In this document: piece by piece, positions 8,484 to 12,109 of the stretch | How the letters are laid out: each line of letters begins with the position of its first letter | How positions within the stretch are numbered: position 1 is the first letter of the stretch | NCBI GenBank assembly: GCA_016758965.1 | Contig: JAEPRB010000592.1 | Span: forward strand, 1-12,109 | DNA length: 12,109 bases | Direction of reading: 5' to 3' | From: Circinella minor | Lineage: Eukaryota > Mucoromycota > Mucoromycetes > Mucorales > Lichtheimiaceae | Notes under the pieces: model-generated | Told to the model about the DNA's origin: nothing | Database searches by the model: none | Seen by the model: the letters and a program-made list of their open reading frames with translations, nothing else | Translations under genes and position numbers: made by a program

Positions 8484-8534
8484 CAAAAGTATATAGATTA
8501 ATGGAAAAAGAAAAGTAAGCGGCAATTAGTATGC

Positions 8535-11500
8535 TTATTGGTTAGTAAAGTTAGGATATTCGTCGTCATTATAATCGTCTCCATCATTGTCATTTACGTC
8601 ACCAATACTGTTTATAATACCGTGTTCAATAACTTCATTATCTTCTTCTATAGAACTTTGTGTATTGGTATCACGGATACTACGTAGTTGATTATCCTGA
8701 TCATGTAACCAAATCTGGGCACTTTCTAGTTTTTTTTCTAATAGATATCTTTCCCCTAATTGTTGCAAATTAAGATTTATTGTTAAATCTAATGAATCGA
8801 GTGCGTTTCGCAGCAGCTCAACTGCTTTAAGCCCAAAGGAGATTACGGAATCTGCTTCGTTCCATAGAATAATAGCATTCAAGTATTAAGTTCCATGTAT
8901 ATGCGCTCGAGATGTTTGTAGCTGATATGTATTGACATACCTTAAGTAAACGTATCTCCTCAACTGCTCGTTGATAACGATGATATTGTTCGAAAGGATA
9001 CATCGAGTGATAAAAAACATTGCACTCAGTTCGAAAATTACTATCTTTTTTCAAGATATCTGAAACTGTAAGATATTCTGCAGCTAAACAATATAATATC
9101 AACAAGAAAAGATTGCCTGGTTTTAGTAATTCTGAGTTAATTCTTTAAATTAAATATTTGATCATTTAACTTTACCATCACCCTTAGCAGTAATGTATAG
9201 TTCTAATGCCTTTTCTACTTTTTGGTAAGCTTTTCTTGCTTGCCTGGCATATACTTCGGCACGTCGATGACCTTAAATAAAATAAAAAATGGTGTTATTC
9301 TATATACTATCAACTGATATATGTCTATGCTCGTACCAATTCCTTGGACTCGTAGGATTTCAATAGTCCAATCATATTTTGCTACGGCATTTCGCAGTCG
9401 TTCTTTTGCCTCATCATAGGTGCCGCTTTGAGGAGCTAGCTGTCCTTGTTTGGCTTTTTTAAAGCTTTCCCAAAGCTCACCTAAGGTATCCATATCATAG
9501 GGCAAAAGAGCATCACGCCCTTGTTGTACTACGATAGTCGCGCGAGCATACTTTGTTTTTAATGTTTTTTCTAGATTAAAATGTCAGCTCATAATGCTCA
9601 TAAAACAAATTAGACACTTAAAATAAAGCGAGCTTTATATACTATTCATAATCTTACCTATGTTTTTTACTTTTTCTTTTTTGAATGAGTCTAGTGCACA
9701 ACTCAAAGTGAGCTTACGCTTGTTGGGCCCCGAGTACTTTGTTTGGGCGCTGAATGCTCCAATATACGCCCACAGCCTTTCAAGCCACTCAGCATCCGTC
9801 AAACCAAAAGGCAGCAAACGGGGATGGTAGTCAATTTGGCAAGAAGGTCCATGGCTATATGCGTGAAAAACAGGGATAGCCAATGGGACATCTTCTAAGT
9901 CCGGAAAGGTCTACATAATTAAGAGCAGTAATTGTTAGATTTGATTGAACGAATTCATAAACAAGATAGCTTACCTGAGTAAGACTCGACTTCAGCCGAC
10001 ACGAAACATCATAAAAAATAGCAATATTTGTGCCATATCTATTTTTTATCTGATTGATAATGCTCATTGGATAGAGATATCTTTGGTAAACTCAATTTTA
10101 GTATAGTGATAAAAAAAATATTGCAGCTTTTATAGACTTACGATTCTCCACCACGCATATTCATAAAAAAAGTCGGAAATCCATGCCTGGTGCACGTGGA
10201 TCCGAAAACACCAGTTTCATCGAGTCCTCTTGAATTTCCTTTTCTTGCTCCACTCAAAGCTCGAAACGACGAGCACGATCGACTCTCTTGATTCTTATTT
10301 TTTCAACGTCAATTAAGTTCGAAATAGAGCTTTTTATTAGTACAAGTGATAATATAATGCATAGCTTGTTAAAAACATACCGAATTCGTGCTTCTTCGTA
10401 CTGGCTGAACAGGAAAATCATCAGCAACCCAGTAGTTGTTTGTACTGTGATAATTATGACTCAAAATAGAGTTATAAGAATCATCAGGTACATTTGCGAG
10501 TCTGCGCAGAGAAAAATTACCATCCAGAGCAAACTGGAGTGGCGATGTTGGCTATGGAAAAACATTAGAATAGAGATCAGAATGTATATATTTAGAAGCA
10601 TTGACAGTTACCTCATACATGCAAGCAGGACATATATCGCTTTTGATTAAATTATATGCATTTTGTAGATGATGATCAATCACCATCTTCATTTTTGCAT
10701 AGATTGGGAGAATCTTGGTAAGAATTTTTTTTAATGAATTCGGTACCTGTATTAAAATAGACCCTTATTATTTAGAATGATTCCTTGCCACTTTTTCTCA
10801 AAAGCATTAAAATATTACCGTTCGAGGGAATTGATATTCAACGAGCTTCACTATGCTCGTGACAGACTGGCGTTGGATGAATTGTTGACCAAGGTATGTA
10901 TCCATGACGTCTATGTGAATTGCTACTTCAGGTTTAACTGCTGATGAAGGAAACATGTGTAGCTCCATGAGTGCAAGTGGGACTGAAAATTCAGCACACT
11001 TGTCACATGAAGAAACACGAATATTTCACTTGATATCTTTTCTATGGTTTTAGTAACGAGTACTTTGAATTTAAAAGTGCATTATCATCTTTACTAACCA
11101 CATTTAAACATGCAAGTAACTGTACTGATCTTCATAGTGTCACATCCACATTGTCGTGATCCAACAAGCTCCACTTTGGTGTTATCAATTTGATAAAGAC
11201 CAAGGCCACGCAAGTATGCTTTCCAAAGTTCAGGAAAAAGCTTTAGCCAAGCATTGCTTTCGTTCTCTGTTGGAGTAGACAGGTCTACTACACGAGAAGA
11301 TCTACCACTGGTTGGGTTGTGAATGGAGGTTTCATTAACTTCTTCGTAGGCATCTTGATCTCCACCAAAATCGTCGCCATCGTCAAAATAGCAGCTAGGC
11401 ACCTCATTTTGCGGAATAGATGAAGCTTTTGCTTCATCTGAGGTTCCTGATGTAGATGTTGAAGCTAAATTGTCTTCATCGTCCATACCCATTAAAGATC

Positions 11501-11639
11501 TTTGTAATAAAGACATTGATGAACGTTTTCGCTTTGGTCCTTCCAAAGGGATAAGATTTCTTTTCCCAGTTATTATAGAACTTCTATTTCCACGAATCTT
11601 TCTCTTGAGTGAGGCGCTTAATTTCTTTGGAGCAGTCAT
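8535..11639 (-). CDS. KDZ-superfamily transposase, about eleven exons, last exon out of phase
   Basis: Proposed exons: 11639-11099, 10982-10819, 10746-10612, 10551-10381, 10293-10142, 10080-9975, 9910-9658, 9570-9337, 9271-9176, 9083-8941 (665 residues, phases consistent), then 8851-8535. Start is the first ATG. Features: Lys/Ser-rich, then acidic N-terminus; CxC-type cysteines (QCGC...MFKC) followed by LHMFPSS; CPAC at the end of exon 3; D290 in LDGNFSLRR; LDETGVFGSTC with RHGFP; GGE; D412 in FYDVSC; PVFHAYSHGPSC and E464 in LTDAEWLERLW. D290, D412 and E464 are the expected KDZ DDE residues, so the nuclease core looks intact. The C-terminus is helical and probably coiled coil. Odd: the best last intron (GTATGT...GCAG) puts exon 11 in a frame that stops after two codons, while a good 105-codon frame with an acidic tail lies one base off. 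The exact acceptor of exon 10 is also uncertain. Family assignment is strong. Confidence 0.88.
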
Positions 11640-11785
11640 TGGGAGTTTAAAATATTTAGATGCGTAAAGGACAATATGAATATAATTGTTTATGATGGAA
11701 CCTTTCAATATTTATTATTGCTATTAAAAGACAGTAATAAGATTGTACCACAATCTATTACCCAGAGCAGAAGTAACAGTCTCCG
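11640..11785. promoter_or_regulatory. Divergent upstream region of the KDZ and Plant_tran genes
   Basis: This 146-bp AT-rich gap separates the KDZ start (-) from the first readable codon of the right-hand transposase (+). It would hold the KDZ promoter and possibly the boundary between two elements. I see no clear TATA box, terminal repeat or other motif. Confidence 0.35.
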
Positions 11786-12109
11786 ATGCATTTCGACCGA
11801 TTTCGGCTGATTTCGGTCGTTCCTAAGGCCCACTTTTACAAATTTGAGACTACTTTGGAAGCCACGGCGGGGAGTGCTTAGGTGGCTCACAAACTCGGAT
11901 TCACTACTTTGCAAAAAGTATGCGCAGCAATTAGCATGTTGGCAAATGGAGGAACAGCAGACCTGGTGGACAACTATTACCATCTAGCTCCAAGTACTGC
12001 ACGCGAAAACTTGCGCCAATTCTGCCGAGCCATCATTTCATCATATGGGGCAAAGTATCTTCGTTCTCCTGGTGTTGACGATGTCAAGCAGTTGCTTGCT
12101 TGGGGGAAA
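11786..12109 (+). CDS. Partial Plant_tran/Harbinger-type transposase, runs off the window
   Basis: A second Harbinger-superfamily transposase, of the Plant_tran type and unlike the one at 713-2263. The clear part is 11882-12109: KLGFTTLQKVCAAISMLANG, then YYHLAPSTARENLRQFCRAI and YGAKYLRSPGVDDVKQLLAW, which match the family's conserved N-terminal half (G-x-x-S/T-x-L-Q-K...STARE...FCRA...YLRSP). The catalytic Asp would lie beyond the window. Upstream, the same frame reads from ATG 11786 (MHFDRFRLISVVPKAHFY) to an in-frame TAG at 11879-11881. That TAG is either the end of an intron (CTTAG acceptor) or a nonsense mutation. It faces away from the KDZ gene. The start is uncertain; the family call is firm. 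Confidence 0.8.

Larger units (their letters stand above)
7555..8534. other. Inter-element region without a recognised gene
   Basis: AT-rich sequence with homopolymer A and T runs. A small open frame on + (7738-7974, with a real ATG at 7813 giving MDLNVFNWLLSKKAAE) has no recognisable motif and no support beyond being open. A candidate minus-strand exon (8187-8279) and a purine-rich microsatellite (8361-8483) are listed separately. The rest shows nothing I can name; it may include degraded element DNA or the KDZ element's 3' end. Confidence 0.5.

Noticed and set aside
8236..8496. Lys/Arg/Glu-rich + open frame
   Set aside because: Translation of the purine microsatellite; the repeat explains it entirely.
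10288..10650. 120-codon + open frame
   Set aside because: It is the antisense of KDZ exons 3-4 and their introns, which carry the conserved motifs on the other strand.
11705..11983. 92-codon minus open frame
   Set aside because: Antisense of the Plant_tran-type gene; no motif of its own.
1..12109. CRISPR array, tRNA, rRNA or bacterial-type operon signals
   Set aside because: None seen; the tandem repeats are simple microsatellites without unique spacers, and introns show the DNA is eukaryotic.

Overview
The window reads as AT-rich eukaryotic DNA, most likely from an early-diverging (Mucoromycota-type) fungus. The coding regions are broken by short introns of about 60-155 nt with GTAAGT/GTATGT-type donors, TAG/CAG acceptors and TACTAAY-like branch sites. 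Intergenic DNA is poly-T/poly-A rich. The phylum is an inference from gene structure and transposon content; nothing in the sequence proves it.

Nearly all recognisable coding belongs to DNA transposons, four units in 12 kb. (1) About 500-3960 is a PIF/Harbinger-type element: a three-exon HARBI1-like DDE nuclease (+, 713-2263) converges on a Myb/SANT-like DNA-binding protein (-, 2427-3707), the usual two-gene layout. (2) 3997-7554 is an apparently complete MULE (Mutator-like) element with 25-bp terminal inverted repeats (23/25 identical) around a four-exon, 915-residue transposase with zinc-binding regions, a DDE catalytic core and a SWIM zinc finger. (3) 8535-11639 (-) is a KDZ-superfamily transposase gene of about eleven exons that keeps its D, D and E motifs but has a reading-phase conflict at its last intron. 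(4) 11786-12109 (+) is the start of a second, unrelated Harbinger/Plant_tran-type transposase, cut by the window edge.

The left edge (1-448, -) holds splice-competent small exons of an unrecognised gene whose upstream exons are not seen before the Harbinger element begins. Between the MULE and the KDZ gene (7555-8534) lie low-complexity sequence, a purine-rich microsatellite and one weak orphan exon candidate (8187-8279, -). Simple repeats are abundant, and two lie inside coding sequence (a Pro-Ala tract in the Myb protein and a Thr-rich tract in the MULE transposase).

How the genes work together: in Harbinger elements the Myb-like protein is needed to bring the nuclease to the element ends, so the convergent pair is a functional unit, but this nuclease seems to have lost its catalytic Glu. 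The MULE encodes everything it would need and is the best candidate for an autonomous element here. No RNA genes, CRISPR arrays or clear host housekeeping genes were found.
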